Source of the DNA: DATKAB01 sp964542745
Lineage (GTDB): Bacteria > Eisenbacteria > RBG-16-71-46
Direction of reading: 5' to 3'
Length of the DNA: 64,000 bases
NCBI GenBank assembly: GCA_964542745.1
Contig: CAZIVR010000002.1
Coordinates: forward strand, 1 to 64,000
The translations under genes were made by a program, and so were the position numbers. The notes below the pieces were generated by a model, which saw nothing but the letters and a program-made list of their open reading frames with translations, was not told the DNA's origin and searched no databases. This document shows, piece after piece, positions 46,009-54,034 of this stretch (the first letter of the stretch is position 1; every line of letters starts with the position of its first letter).

Positions 46009-46838
46009 CGGAGGGCCGCGGGTCGTGGCGGGCGGCGCCCCCGGCGCTCGCCTGCATGGTGTGCGCCGCGGGGCTGCTCGCGGCCGCGTTCCCGGCCTCG
46101 GCCCGCATCCTCAAGACCCGGAACGTCGGCGGGATGTCCGGACCGCTTTCGTTCACCGTGGGGAGCGGGGTCGAGTTCGAGACCGACGGCGAGGAATCGG
46201 AGTTCGGGTTTCCGTTCCTCGGCGAGTACGGATTCACCGAGGCGGTCCACCTGGCCGTCGAACCGAGCTTCGTCGTGATCCGGAAGAAACGCGGCGGCAC
46301 GTCGGGGGGCGCGGGGGACCTCGAGACGACGCTCACCTGGGAGCTTCCCACCGAGCGGCGCCACCGGCCCGCCGTCGCGCTGGAGGGCGTGGTCAAGTGG
46401 CCGACCGCGCGGCGCGGCGAGCTCGGGACCGGCGAGCGGGACCTCGCGCTCGGGGTGATCGTCAGCAAGGAGCTCGTGTCGTTCGACGCCGAGGCCAACG
46501 CGGTCTACACGTTCATCGGCGATCCGCCCGGGGTCCGGCTCCAGAACGTGCTGGAACTCTCGCTCGCGGCGGAGATTCACCTCCGTCCCTCGCTCGACCT
46601 GCTCGCCGCGGTGGTCACGGCGTCGGGATCGGGGGGCCGGCGCGGCTCGCCGGGATCGCTCGGGAGCTACGGCAACGTCGGCGGTCCCGAGCAGGGCGAG
46701 CGCGAGACCGAAGCCACGCTCGGGCTCGCGCGCAAGTTCAACGAGTTCCTGAAGCTCGAGCTCGGCGCCGTCCTCAAGTCGGGACCGGCGGTGCAGACGG
46801 TGTTCGCGTGGGAGTGGGACTTCGGCGGGGGCCAGTAG
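46005..46838 (+). CDS. Predicted outer-membrane beta-barrel protein
   Basis: The protein has 277 residues from a GTG overlapping the previous stop. A hydrophobic signal (C-M-V-C-A-A-G-L-L-A-A-A-F-P-A-S-A) precedes amphipathic strands such as S-F-T-V-G-S-G-V-E-F-E-T, L-E-T-T-L-T-W-E-L-P and A-V-Y-T-F-I-G-D. It ends on an aromatic strand, V-F-A-W-E-W-D-F. The length and alternation suit a 10-12-strand barrel of the transporter/porin-like type. No named family is recognised. Coupling with the previous exported protein suggests the two act together at the outer membrane. Confidence 0.6.
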   Translation: MTEGRGSWRAAPPALACMVCAAGLLAAAFPASARILKTRNVGGMSGPLSFTVGSGVEFETDGEESEFGFPFLGEYGFTEAVHLAVEPSFVVIRKKRGGTSGGAGDLETTLTWELPTERRHRPAVALEGVVKWPTARRGELGTGERDLALGVIVSKELVSFDAEANAVYTFIGDPPGVRLQNVLELSLAAEIHLRPSLDLLAAVVTASGSGGRRGSPGSLGSYGNVGGPEQGERETEATLGLARKFNEFLKLELGAVLKSGPAVQTVFAWEWDFGGGQ

Positions 46839-46856
46839 CGGCCGCCGCGGGCGCGG

Positions 46857-48167
46857 CTAGGTTCCCGCGACCGTGAGGTTCTCGAACCGCACCGCCTCGG
46901 GGCCCGAGTAGTTCCCGAGGAACACGGTCTCGCGGGACCAGCGCGCGGTGCCGAGCGCGGCGAACACGTTGCCGCTCACGGTGCCGCCCTTGACCGGGCG
47001 GCGCTCGCCCTTCTCGTACAGGGTGCCGACGCGCACCTCGCTGCCGAAGTTGCCGCGCGCCTGGTCCGGCGTGAGCCACGAGAAGCTGCGCACGTAGAGC
47101 ACCGGTCCGTCGCCCGCGGTGAGCTCGGCGAGCGGCGTGCGTCCGGCCGGCAGCTCCCAGTTCGAGAACGCGCCGGTCGCCTCGATCTTGAGGTAGTCCG
47201 CCTGCTGCTTGCCGGCCCAGGGATGGGCGAACACGCCGTCCTTCACGATCTCGACGCGCCGGCCGGCCACGCCCGAGCCGTCGAAGGCGTAGCTGGCGAG
47301 CCCGAACGGCAGGGTGGCGTTGGACGCCACGTGGAGCGGCTCGCCGCCCTTCGACTCGATCGGGAGCGGCTTGCCGATCTCGAAGCGCGAGGACTTCTGG
47401 TGGAGCGCGTCCCCCGAGGAGTGCTGCTGGATCGGGGCGAGGAAGGCCGCCACTTCCTCCGCGTCGATCACCACCGGGTACCGGCCGGAAGGAGGCGGCG
47501 TGGCGCGCGTCAGGTCGCGCGCCTCCTCGGCGGCGCGCGCCACGATCCGGGGCACGTCGAGATCCGAGGCGCGGCGGCGTTCCTCCCACGAGTAGCGCTC
47601 GGAGGGACGCCCGCCGTCCGCGAGCAGCAGGGTGAGGAGCGACACGCGGGTGGCGCGCCACTCTCCCGAGAAGCCCGCCGAGTTTTCGAGCGAGAGGGTC
47701 TCCTCACCGGTGAACAGCTCCATCGAGGAGGGCCGCACCCCGGCGTGGGCCACGGCCTCGGCGCGCCACGCGGCCGCGATCGCCCGGGCGGTGTCGCGCG
47801 CGCGGCCGGCGGCCAGCGCGGGATCGAAGGCCGCGACCGCGGGCACGGGGCCCGCCGCGGGGAGCGTCCACGGCGCGTCGCCGCCGAGACCGGCCATGAA
47901 GACCGCGGCCTCGACCCGCTCGGCGACGCCGGCCCCGTCGCCGGGCGAGAGCGTCACCGTGGCGCGGCCCAGCCGATCGCCGTTGGCCACGAACACGGTG
48001 GCCTCGATCGTCTCGCCGGCCGTGCGCCGCTCGGTCTCGGTCTCGGTGCGCACGAGGTAGGTCTGGAAGCCCTCGCGGCGCACGCGCTGGATCTGCCAGG
48101 CTCGCACCCGCGTGTCGCGTTCGAGCGCCGCGCGCAGGGCGGCGGCGGGGGAGGCGGGCGCGCTCAC
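46857..48167 (-). CDS. TldD/PmbA-family peptidase subunit (PmbA-like)
   Basis: The protein has 436 residues from a GTG overlapping the tldD-like stop (GTGA). It has the TldE/PmbA layout: N-terminal helical domain, then A-E-A-V-A-H-A-G-V-R, S-L-E-N-S-A-G-F-S-G-E, D-A-L-H-Q-K-S-S-R-F, and a C-terminal barrel with A-G-D-G-P-V-L-Y-V and F-G-S-E-V-R-V-G. PmbA lacks the HExxxH site and pairs with TldD as a heterodimer that degrades unfolded or modified peptides. No signal peptide is seen, unlike its partner. Confidence 0.82.
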   Translation of the reverse strand: MSAPASPAAALRAALERDTRVRAWQIQRVRREGFQTYLVRTETETERRTAGETIEATVFVANGDRLGRATVTLSPGDGAGVAERVEAAVFMAGLGGDAPWTLPAAGPVPAVAAFDPALAAGRARDTARAIAAAWRAEAVAHAGVRPSSMELFTGEETLSLENSAGFSGEWRATRVSLLTLLLADGGRPSERYSWEERRRASDLDVPRIVARAAEEARDLTRATPPPSGRYPVVIDAEEVAAFLAPIQQHSSGDALHQKSSRFEIGKPLPIESKGGEPLHVASNATLPFGLASYAFDGSGVAGRRVEIVKDGVFAHPWAGKQQADYLKIEATGAFSNWELPAGRTPLAELTAGDGPVLYVRSFSWLTPDQARGNFGSEVRVGTLYEKGERRPVKGGTVSGNVFAALGTARWSRETVFLGNYSGPEAVRFENLTVAGT

Positions 48168-49675
48168 GAGCACCTCGCGCGAGTGCGGAGGTGGGGCCCG
48201 CCGCTCGTCACCGGCACGAACTCCTTGTGGCCCTTGCCGCAGGTGCCGGGCTCCAGCTCGAAGTCGTTCGCGATCTTCGTGATGTTGGAGAGGATCTCCG
48301 GCACGTAGCCGGTCACGGTGACCGGGGAGAAGATCCGCCCGGTGGGCTTGCCCTTCCGGTACTCGCGGGCGACGTTGGCCGTGAACTGGATGCCCCAGCC
48401 CTGCGGGTCCTCGATGCCGTTGCGGAATCCCTCGAGCACCATGCCGTCCTCGAGGTCCGCGAGCAGCTCGGCGGGCTCGCTCGTGCCGCGCGCGAAGAAC
48501 GTGTTGGACATGCGCGCGTACACCTTGCGGTCCCACGCCTGCGCCCGGCCGTTCGGGGTGCGCGGCGTGCCGAGCACGGTGGCCGACATGAGATCGGTGA
48601 GGGGCCGCACGAACACTCCGTCCTCGATGATGGTGGTGGGCGCGGCCAGCACCCCCTCGTCGTCGAAGGGGTACGAGCCGCGCGCGCCCGCGATCGAGGG
48701 ATCGTCGAGCAGCGTGACGATCTTCGAGGCCACCGGCTTGCCGAGGAACTCGCGGGCCTTGGCCCGGTCCTTCACGAACTGGTCCATCTCGACGCCGTGC
48801 CCGAAGCTCTCGTGCGCGAGCAGACCCGACACCGGGGGCGAGAGCACCACGTCGTACTCCCCGGCGGGCATGGGCTCGGCCCCGAACGACTCCGCGAACT
48901 CCCGGCGCATGCGCTCGACCTGCGCGTCGGTGAGCGCGGCGAGTTCGAGCCCGCCCTGGCCGGTGCGCCGCGCGAAGCCGAACCCCGGCTTGCCCTGGTC
49001 GAAGCCGAACAGCAGGACGTTGTGCGACACCATGGTGCGCTGGCTCGCGAGCCGGCGCGTCGGATCCACGAACAGGCGCCGCACGTCCACGACCTCGGTG
49101 CTGACCCGCACGCTCCGCACCCGCGGGTCGTCGAGGTTCACGCGGTCGAATTCCGCGTCCACCGCCGCCACGCGCTCGGCGAGCGGGACCGCCGCGGGGT
49201 CGCGCTGCCCGCGCTCGCTCCAGCTCCGGACCAGCGGCGGCAGCGGCGCGATGCGGTGGAGCGCCTTGCCGGCGGGCACGTCGCGGAGCAGGCCGCGCGC
49301 GGCCTCGCGGAGCGCGTCGCGGGAGGTGCCGCCCACACCCGCCTCGTGGAACACGGCGCCGTCGAACACGCGCAGGGTCACGCCGCGCGAGGGGAAGCCC
49401 GCCTCGCTGACGCGCTTCCCGTTCCGGTCGCGGCTGATGCTCACGCCGGCGCTGGACATGAAGAGCGCCGAGGCGTAGGGGAATTTCCGGCGGAGGTCGG
49501 CCACGATGGCGGCCAGATCGTCGCCGAGCGTTCCGGGGAAGCCGTCGCCGGCGGGCGGCGCGGCACGGCCTTCGCGAGCGAAGAGGATCTGCTCGGCGAG
49601 GGACCCCGCGACCAGCACGCCGGCGAGCGACGCGCCGCCGCGCAGCAGGAATTGGCGACGATCGAGCGGAACCAT
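48164..49675 (-). CDS. TldD-family metallopeptidase with Tat signal
   Basis: The protein has 503 residues. It begins M-V-P-L-D-R-R-Q-F-L-L-R-G-G-A, a twin-arginine signal with a hydrophobic core (L-A-G-V-L-V-A-G-S). The zinc motif H-E-S-F-G-H lies in L-L-A-H-E-S-F-G-H-G-V-E-M-D, the HExxxH of TldD. The distal Cys ligand is in P-G-T-C-G-K-G-H. Classical TldD is cytoplasmic and processes microcin B17 and CcdA; the Tat signal implies a folded periplasmic peptidase here. The last residues overlap the partner gene. Confidence 0.85.
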   Translation of the reverse strand: MVPLDRRQFLLRGGASLAGVLVAGSLAEQILFAREGRAAPPAGDGFPGTLGDDLAAIVADLRRKFPYASALFMSSAGVSISRDRNGKRVSEAGFPSRGVTLRVFDGAVFHEAGVGGTSRDALREAARGLLRDVPAGKALHRIAPLPPLVRSWSERGQRDPAAVPLAERVAAVDAEFDRVNLDDPRVRSVRVSTEVVDVRRLFVDPTRRLASQRTMVSHNVLLFGFDQGKPGFGFARRTGQGGLELAALTDAQVERMRREFAESFGAEPMPAGEYDVVLSPPVSGLLAHESFGHGVEMDQFVKDRAKAREFLGKPVASKIVTLLDDPSIAGARGSYPFDDEGVLAAPTTIIEDGVFVRPLTDLMSATVLGTPRTPNGRAQAWDRKVYARMSNTFFARGTSEPAELLADLEDGMVLEGFRNGIEDPQGWGIQFTANVAREYRKGKPTGRIFSPVTVTGYVPEILSNITKIANDFELEPGTCGKGHKEFVPVTSGGPHLRTRARCS

Positions 49676-49955
49676 GGGGGCGCACGGTACGCGGCCGGAC
49701 CCCCGGGTCTCAACCCCTCCGGACCTGCGTGCCGTGGCGCGGGACGAGCGCGGGGGAGGGCGCCGCGGGAATCGGGCCCGATCCCCCGGGGGGCCTGGGC
49801 CGTGCGGATACCGCTTTCCGCGCCGGGCGATCCCGCGTAGACTCTTCGCCGTTCTTCCCGCCCGCATCCACGGTGCCGGCCCCAGCGGGCCGGCGCTCGA
49901 ATTCAATGACCGGCCCTCCGCCGCGGGGCTGCTTCCGGAAAGGCACGTCCCCGTC

Positions 49956-52142
49956 GTGCGCCAGCCTCTCGCGCTGCTCCTCGCGTCGTTCCTCGGCCTC
50001 TCCGGCTTCGCCGGCGCCGCCCGCGCCGACCTCATCCTCTCCGAGCTCTGCGACCCGCAGAACAACTACCAGACCGACCGGTTCATCGAGATCTTCAACT
50101 CGGGGCCGGGCTCCGTGAACCTCACCGGCTGGTCGGTGATCGCGGTCGCCAACAACGTCGAGGTGACGACGTGGAACCTGTCCGGGACGATCGCCGCCGG
50201 GCAGGCGCTGGTGTGCGGGAACAACTCCACCGTGACCGGGTTCACCGTGAACTTCCAGAACGCCCAGTGGGGCAGCTCGGGCTACTTCAACTGGAACGGG
50301 AAGATCGGCGACGGGGCGCGCCTCAAGAACGGCGCGACGCTGGTGGACCAGGTGGTGGCGCCCGGCGACCTGTTCGAGAACAAGACCCTGGTGCGCAATT
50401 CCAACATCAGCGTGCCGACCACGGTCTACAACGCGTCCGAGTGGACCGCGACCGCGAAGATCCTCGCCACCGACGCCACGCCCGGCTCGCACAACGGTTC
50501 GCTTCCGCCGGCGGCGGGCCCGGTGATCGCGAACATCTCGACCTTCCCGGCGAGCCCCGCGGCGGGCAACCCGGTCACCGTGAGCGCGACGGTCGTGGAC
50601 ACCGCCGGCCCGGTCTCCTCGGTGACCCTCGACTGGGGCTTCTCGTCGGGCTCGCTGGGCAACGCGATCAACATGTCGCTGATTTCGGACAGCACCTACA
50701 CGGCCGACTCCGCGATCCCCGGCCAGTCCGCCGGGGTCTCGGTCTACTACCGGATCTCAGCGACCGGTCCCGCCCAGACCAGCCAGTCCAACGTGCGCAG
50801 CTACACGATCCCGGGGACGAGCGGGGCCCCGACGATCCTGGCGGTGGGGCAATTGAGCGACTCGACGCTGCTCGTCAGCTTCAGCGAACCGGTGCAGGAG
50901 GCGAGCGCGGAGGTGGCGTCGAACTACACGGTGGGCGCGCTGGTCGCGGTGAACGCGGTGTGGGACCCGGCGCGCACCGCCGAGGTGACGATCACGGTGC
51001 GGAACATCCCGCCCGGCTCGCGCACCCTGACCGTCACGGGCGTGCAGGACCTCGACGGCAACCCGACCTCGGGCGCGACCAAGGGCTTCACCTACGTGGA
51101 CGTGACCATTCCGGCCGGCTACTACGCGAGCACCACCGGCCTCCGGGGTTCGGCGCTGCGCGTCGCGCTCCACAACCTGATGAAGAACCACACGGTGCAG
51201 AGCTACTCGTACGCGCTGACCGCCTTCGCCACCACCGACCTCCAGCCCAACGGCAAGATCTGGGACATGTATTCCGACGTGCCCGGCGGCACGCCGCCCT
51301 ACACGTACAACTGGGGCGACACCGGGCAGGGAGCGACCGAGGGGCTCGGCTACAACCGCGAGCACACCTGGCCGCAGTCGTGGTTCAACAGCAGTTCACC
51401 GATGGTCTCGGACCTCTGGAACCTGTTCCCGAGCGACGCCAAGGTGAACGGGTACCGCGGCAACTACCCTTACGGCGACGTGGGCACGGCGACCATCACG
51501 TCGCTGAACGGCAGCAAGGTCGGCCCGAACATCAGCCCCGGCTACACCGGCACCGTGTTCGAGCCGATCGACGCGTACAAGGGCGACCTCGCGCGCTTCC
51601 ACCTCTACATGTCCACCCGCTACTTCGGGCAGGACGCCGGCTGGCCCGGCAGCGCGTCCACGAACGGAGCCGAGTTCGAGCCGTGGGCGCTCACGCTCTA
51701 CCGGCAGTGGCACGCCGCCGACCCGGTGAGCTGGAAGGAGCGCCTGCGCAACGGCGCGATCTACACGATGCAGAACAACCGGAACCCGTTCGTGGACCAC
51801 CCGGAGTTCCTCGAGATGATCTGGGACTCGACCGCGGTAACCGGGGTCGGGAGCCCGCTCGCGGGCGCGCTCCAGCTCCGCAATTCGCCGAACCCGTTCG
51901 CGGGACGCACCGCGATCGGCTTCGACCTGCCCCGGGCCGAGCGCGTCGCGGTGGACATCTTCGACGTCACCGGGCGCCGGGTGCGCGCGCTGGCCGCGGG
52001 CCTCCGGCTCGAGCCCGGCACCCACGTGCTCGAGTGGGACGGTCGCGACGCCGACGGACGCTCGCTCGACCCGGGCCTCTACTTCTGCCGTCTCCACGCG
52101 GGGAACGCGAGCGAGACGAAACGGATGGTGCTCGCGCGCTAG
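49956..52142 (+). CDS. Exported endonuclease I with lamin-tail, Ig-like and FlgD-like C-terminal domains
   Basis: The protein has 728 residues from a GTG with GGAAAGG upstream. Signal peptide: L-L-L-A-S-F-L-G-L-S-G-F-A-G-A-A-R-A. Domain order: lamin-tail-like domain (I-L-S-E-L-C-D-P, then F-I-E-I-F-N-S-G-P), two Ig-like modules, then the EndA/NucM nuclease with G-Y-N-R-E-H-T-W-P-Q-S-W and N-L-F-P-S-D-A-K-V-N. The last ~85 residues (S-P-N-P-F-A-G-R-T, then G-R-D-A-D-G-R-S-L-D-P-G-L-Y-F) form a FlgD-like/type-IX-like C-terminal domain. It probably digests extracellular DNA. It does not carry the SWG tag of its neighbour. Confidence 0.9.
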   Translation: MRQPLALLLASFLGLSGFAGAARADLILSELCDPQNNYQTDRFIEIFNSGPGSVNLTGWSVIAVANNVEVTTWNLSGTIAAGQALVCGNNSTVTGFTVNFQNAQWGSSGYFNWNGKIGDGARLKNGATLVDQVVAPGDLFENKTLVRNSNISVPTTVYNASEWTATAKILATDATPGSHNGSLPPAAGPVIANISTFPASPAAGNPVTVSATVVDTAGPVSSVTLDWGFSSGSLGNAINMSLISDSTYTADSAIPGQSAGVSVYYRISATGPAQTSQSNVRSYTIPGTSGAPTILAVGQLSDSTLLVSFSEPVQEASAEVASNYTVGALVAVNAVWDPARTAEVTITVRNIPPGSRTLTVTGVQDLDGNPTSGATKGFTYVDVTIPAGYYASTTGLRGSALRVALHNLMKNHTVQSYSYALTAFATTDLQPNGKIWDMYSDVPGGTPPYTYNWGDTGQGATEGLGYNREHTWPQSWFNSSSPMVSDLWNLFPSDAKVNGYRGNYPYGDVGTATITSLNGSKVGPNISPGYTGTVFEPIDAYKGDLARFHLYMSTRYFGQDAGWPGSASTNGAEFEPWALTLYRQWHAADPVSWKERLRNGAIYTMQNNRNPFVDHPEFLEMIWDSTAVTGVGSPLAGALQLRNSPNPFAGRTAIGFDLPRAERVAVDIFDVTGRRVRALAAGLRLEPGTHVLEWDGRDADGRSLDPGLYFCRLHAGNASETKRMVLAR

Positions 52143-52202
52143 GACGGCCGCGGCTTGTGGCGCAGGGAGCTTTCCACGATTCGTCCCCGGGAGTGCCTTC
52201 GC

Positions 52203-52919
52203 ATGAAACTCCAGGTCGCCTGCCGCCTCGCCCTCCTCGGCCTCGCGCTCGGCGGGCTCACCCTCCACGCCCCGCCCGCCCGCGCGGGAGCGATGTCCTC
52301 GCTCGCCACGTGCACCGGCGCGCAGGAGGTCACCTTCTCGTGGGACTGGTACGAGTTCGAGTCCTACGTCACCAACCGGCCCGAATGGGTGGGCTACGAC
52401 GTGATGCGGCGCTCCGTCACCCAATGCACTCCCTACCAGCGGCTCAACGCGCAGCCGATTGCCCGCACCGTGGGCCTTTCGCACTCGCGCCAGTTCGTGG
52501 ACGCGACGGTGCAGGTGGGCCAGACCTACGAGTACCGGGCGATCCCCGTGGACGCCAACCGCGTCGCCGTGGTCATGAGCTTCCCGGATTGCGAGCCGCC
52601 GTGCGTCAAACCGGCGTGGGCGAGCTGCCCCGCGGCCTCGGCCCCGCTCACGATCGGCAGGCTCGAGGACTGGGGCTGGGCGCTCCACGTGTCGCCGTGC
52701 CCCGGGTCCTGCTACTTCGGTTTCTATTTCGACGGCCCGGTGGCCAGCGACCTCCGGGCGCAGGGCCGGGTCGGGACCGACGTCAGCCTTTACGGCACGG
52801 GCTGGTGCTGCGGACTGGAAGGCGCCGCGATGGACGCGGTCGCGTGGCAGCCCGCCAACTGCTCGATCACCCCCGCCCGCCGCTCCTCCTGGGGTGAGTT
52901 GAAGGTCCTCTACCGTTGA
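52203..52919 (+). CDS. Exported Cys-rich protein with C-terminal SWG tag
   Basis: The protein has 238 residues, and its ATG is 60 bases after the endonuclease stop. Signal peptide: L-A-L-L-G-L-A-L-G-G-L ending P-A-R-A. The mature part has about twelve Cys, including C-E-P-P-C, S-P-C-P-G-S-C and W-C-C-G, so it is probably disulfide-bonded. A fibronectin-like stretch (Y-E-Y-R-A-I-P-V-D-A-N) is visible, but no family is recognised. It ends R-S-S-W-G-E-L-K-V-L-Y-R (tag codons 52887-52916), the cleanest copy of the shared C-terminal motif. Confidence 0.78.
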   Translation: MKLQVACRLALLGLALGGLTLHAPPARAGAMSSLATCTGAQEVTFSWDWYEFESYVTNRPEWVGYDVMRRSVTQCTPYQRLNAQPIARTVGLSHSRQFVDATVQVGQTYEYRAIPVDANRVAVVMSFPDCEPPCVKPAWASCPAASAPLTIGRLEDWGWALHVSPCPGSCYFGFYFDGPVASDLRAQGRVGTDVSLYGTGWCCGLEGAAMDAVAWQPANCSITPARRSSWGELKVLYR

Positions 52920-52954
52920 ACCCCGAGGCGGCCGGCGCGGGGGGGAGCGGGCGG

Positions 52955-54010
52955 TTGGAGCTGGGGCTCTACTCCTTCGCCGAAGTCGCCCTTGCGGGCC
53001 CGGGACGCGCCGCGGGAGATCCCGGGCAGCGACTGCGCGATCTCGTCGAGGAGATCGAGCTGGCCGACCGGGTCGGACTCGACGTGTTCGGCGTGGGCGA
53101 GCACCATCGCGCCGACTACGCGGTCTCGGCGCCCGGCGTGGTGCTCGCGGCCGCGGCGGCGCGCACGAAGCGCATCCGGCTCACCAGCGCGGTCAACGTG
53201 ATCAGCTCCGACGACCCCGTGCGCGTCTTCCAGGAATTCGCCACCCTCGACCAGCTTTCGGGCGGGCGCGCCGAGATCATGGCGGGGCGCGGATCGTTCA
53301 TCGAGTCCTTCCCGCTGTTCGGCTACGACCTCGACGACTACGAGGAGCTGTTCGCCGAGAAGCTCGGCCTGCTGCTCGAGCTGCGCAAGGGCGGCCGGAT
53401 CACCTGGTCGGGGAAGCATCGCGCGGCGATCCCGGGGCTGGCCGTCCACCCGCGCCCGGCGCAGGACCCGATCCCGGTGTGGATCGCGGTGGGAGGGACG
53501 CCGCAGTCGGCGGTGCGCGCCGCCACGCTCGGGCTGCCGATGGCGCTCGCCATCATCGGCGGCGAGCCCGCGCGCTTCGTGCCGCTGGTCGAGCGCTACC
53601 GCGACGCCGCCCGCGCGGCGGGGCGCGACCCCGCGGCGCTCGCGGTCGGCATCAACTCGCACGGCTGGATCGCCGCGGACGACGACGCCGCGGTGCGCGA
53701 GGCGTGGCCCCCCTACGCGGAGGTGATGACCCGCATCGGTCGCGAGCGCGGCTGGCCCCCGGCGAGCCGCGAACGCTTCGAGGCCGAGCGCGGCCCCGGC
53801 GGGGCGCTGCTGGTCGGGAGTCCCGAGCGGGTGGCCGGGAAGATCCTCCACGAGCACGCGCTGTTCGGCATGCAGCGGTTCCTGCTCCAGCTCACCGTCG
53901 GCCCCATGCCGCACGAGCGAGTGCTCGAAGCGATCGAGCTCTACGGCACGAAGGTGGCGCCGCTCGTCCGGCGGGAGCTGGCGGCGCGGGCCGGGGCCGC
54001 GGCGGGCTGA
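52955..54010 (+). CDS. Luciferase-like (LLM) flavin-dependent monooxygenase
   Basis: The protein has 351 residues from TTG at 52955. That choice gives the family's usual opening E-L-G-L-Y-S-F and has a GGGGGAG box; a TTG at 52916 overlapping the previous stop would add 13 unconserved residues. The TIM-barrel LLM core shows F-G-V-G-E-H-H near residue 50, R-I-R-L-T-S-A-V-N-V-I-S-S-D-D-P, M-A-G-R-G-S-F-I-E-S-F-P-L-F-G, and I-P-V-W-I-A-V-G-G-T-P. It would oxidise an organic substrate using reduced FMN. The substrate is unknown. Confidence 0.88.
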   Translation: MELGLYSFAEVALAGPGRAAGDPGQRLRDLVEEIELADRVGLDVFGVGEHHRADYAVSAPGVVLAAAAARTKRIRLTSAVNVISSDDPVRVFQEFATLDQLSGGRAEIMAGRGSFIESFPLFGYDLDDYEELFAEKLGLLLELRKGGRITWSGKHRAAIPGLAVHPRPAQDPIPVWIAVGGTPQSAVRAATLGLPMALAIIGGEPARFVPLVERYRDAARAAGRDPAALAVGINSHGWIAADDDAAVREAWPPYAEVMTRIGRERGWPPASRERFEAERGPGGALLVGSPERVAGKILHEHALFGMQRFLLQLTVGPMPHERVLEAIELYGTKVAPLVRRELAARAGAAAG

Positions 54011-54014
54011 GCCC

Positions 54015-54030
54015 CGCCGCCCGGGCGGCG
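54015..54030. terminator. Short GC palindrome between convergent genes
   Basis: A 16-base perfect palindrome fills most of the 24-bp gap between the stops at 54010 and 54035. As RNA it folds into a six-pair stem with a four-base loop. There is no U-tract, so it is only a candidate shared terminator. Confidence 0.3.
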
Positions 54031-54034
54031 CGCC

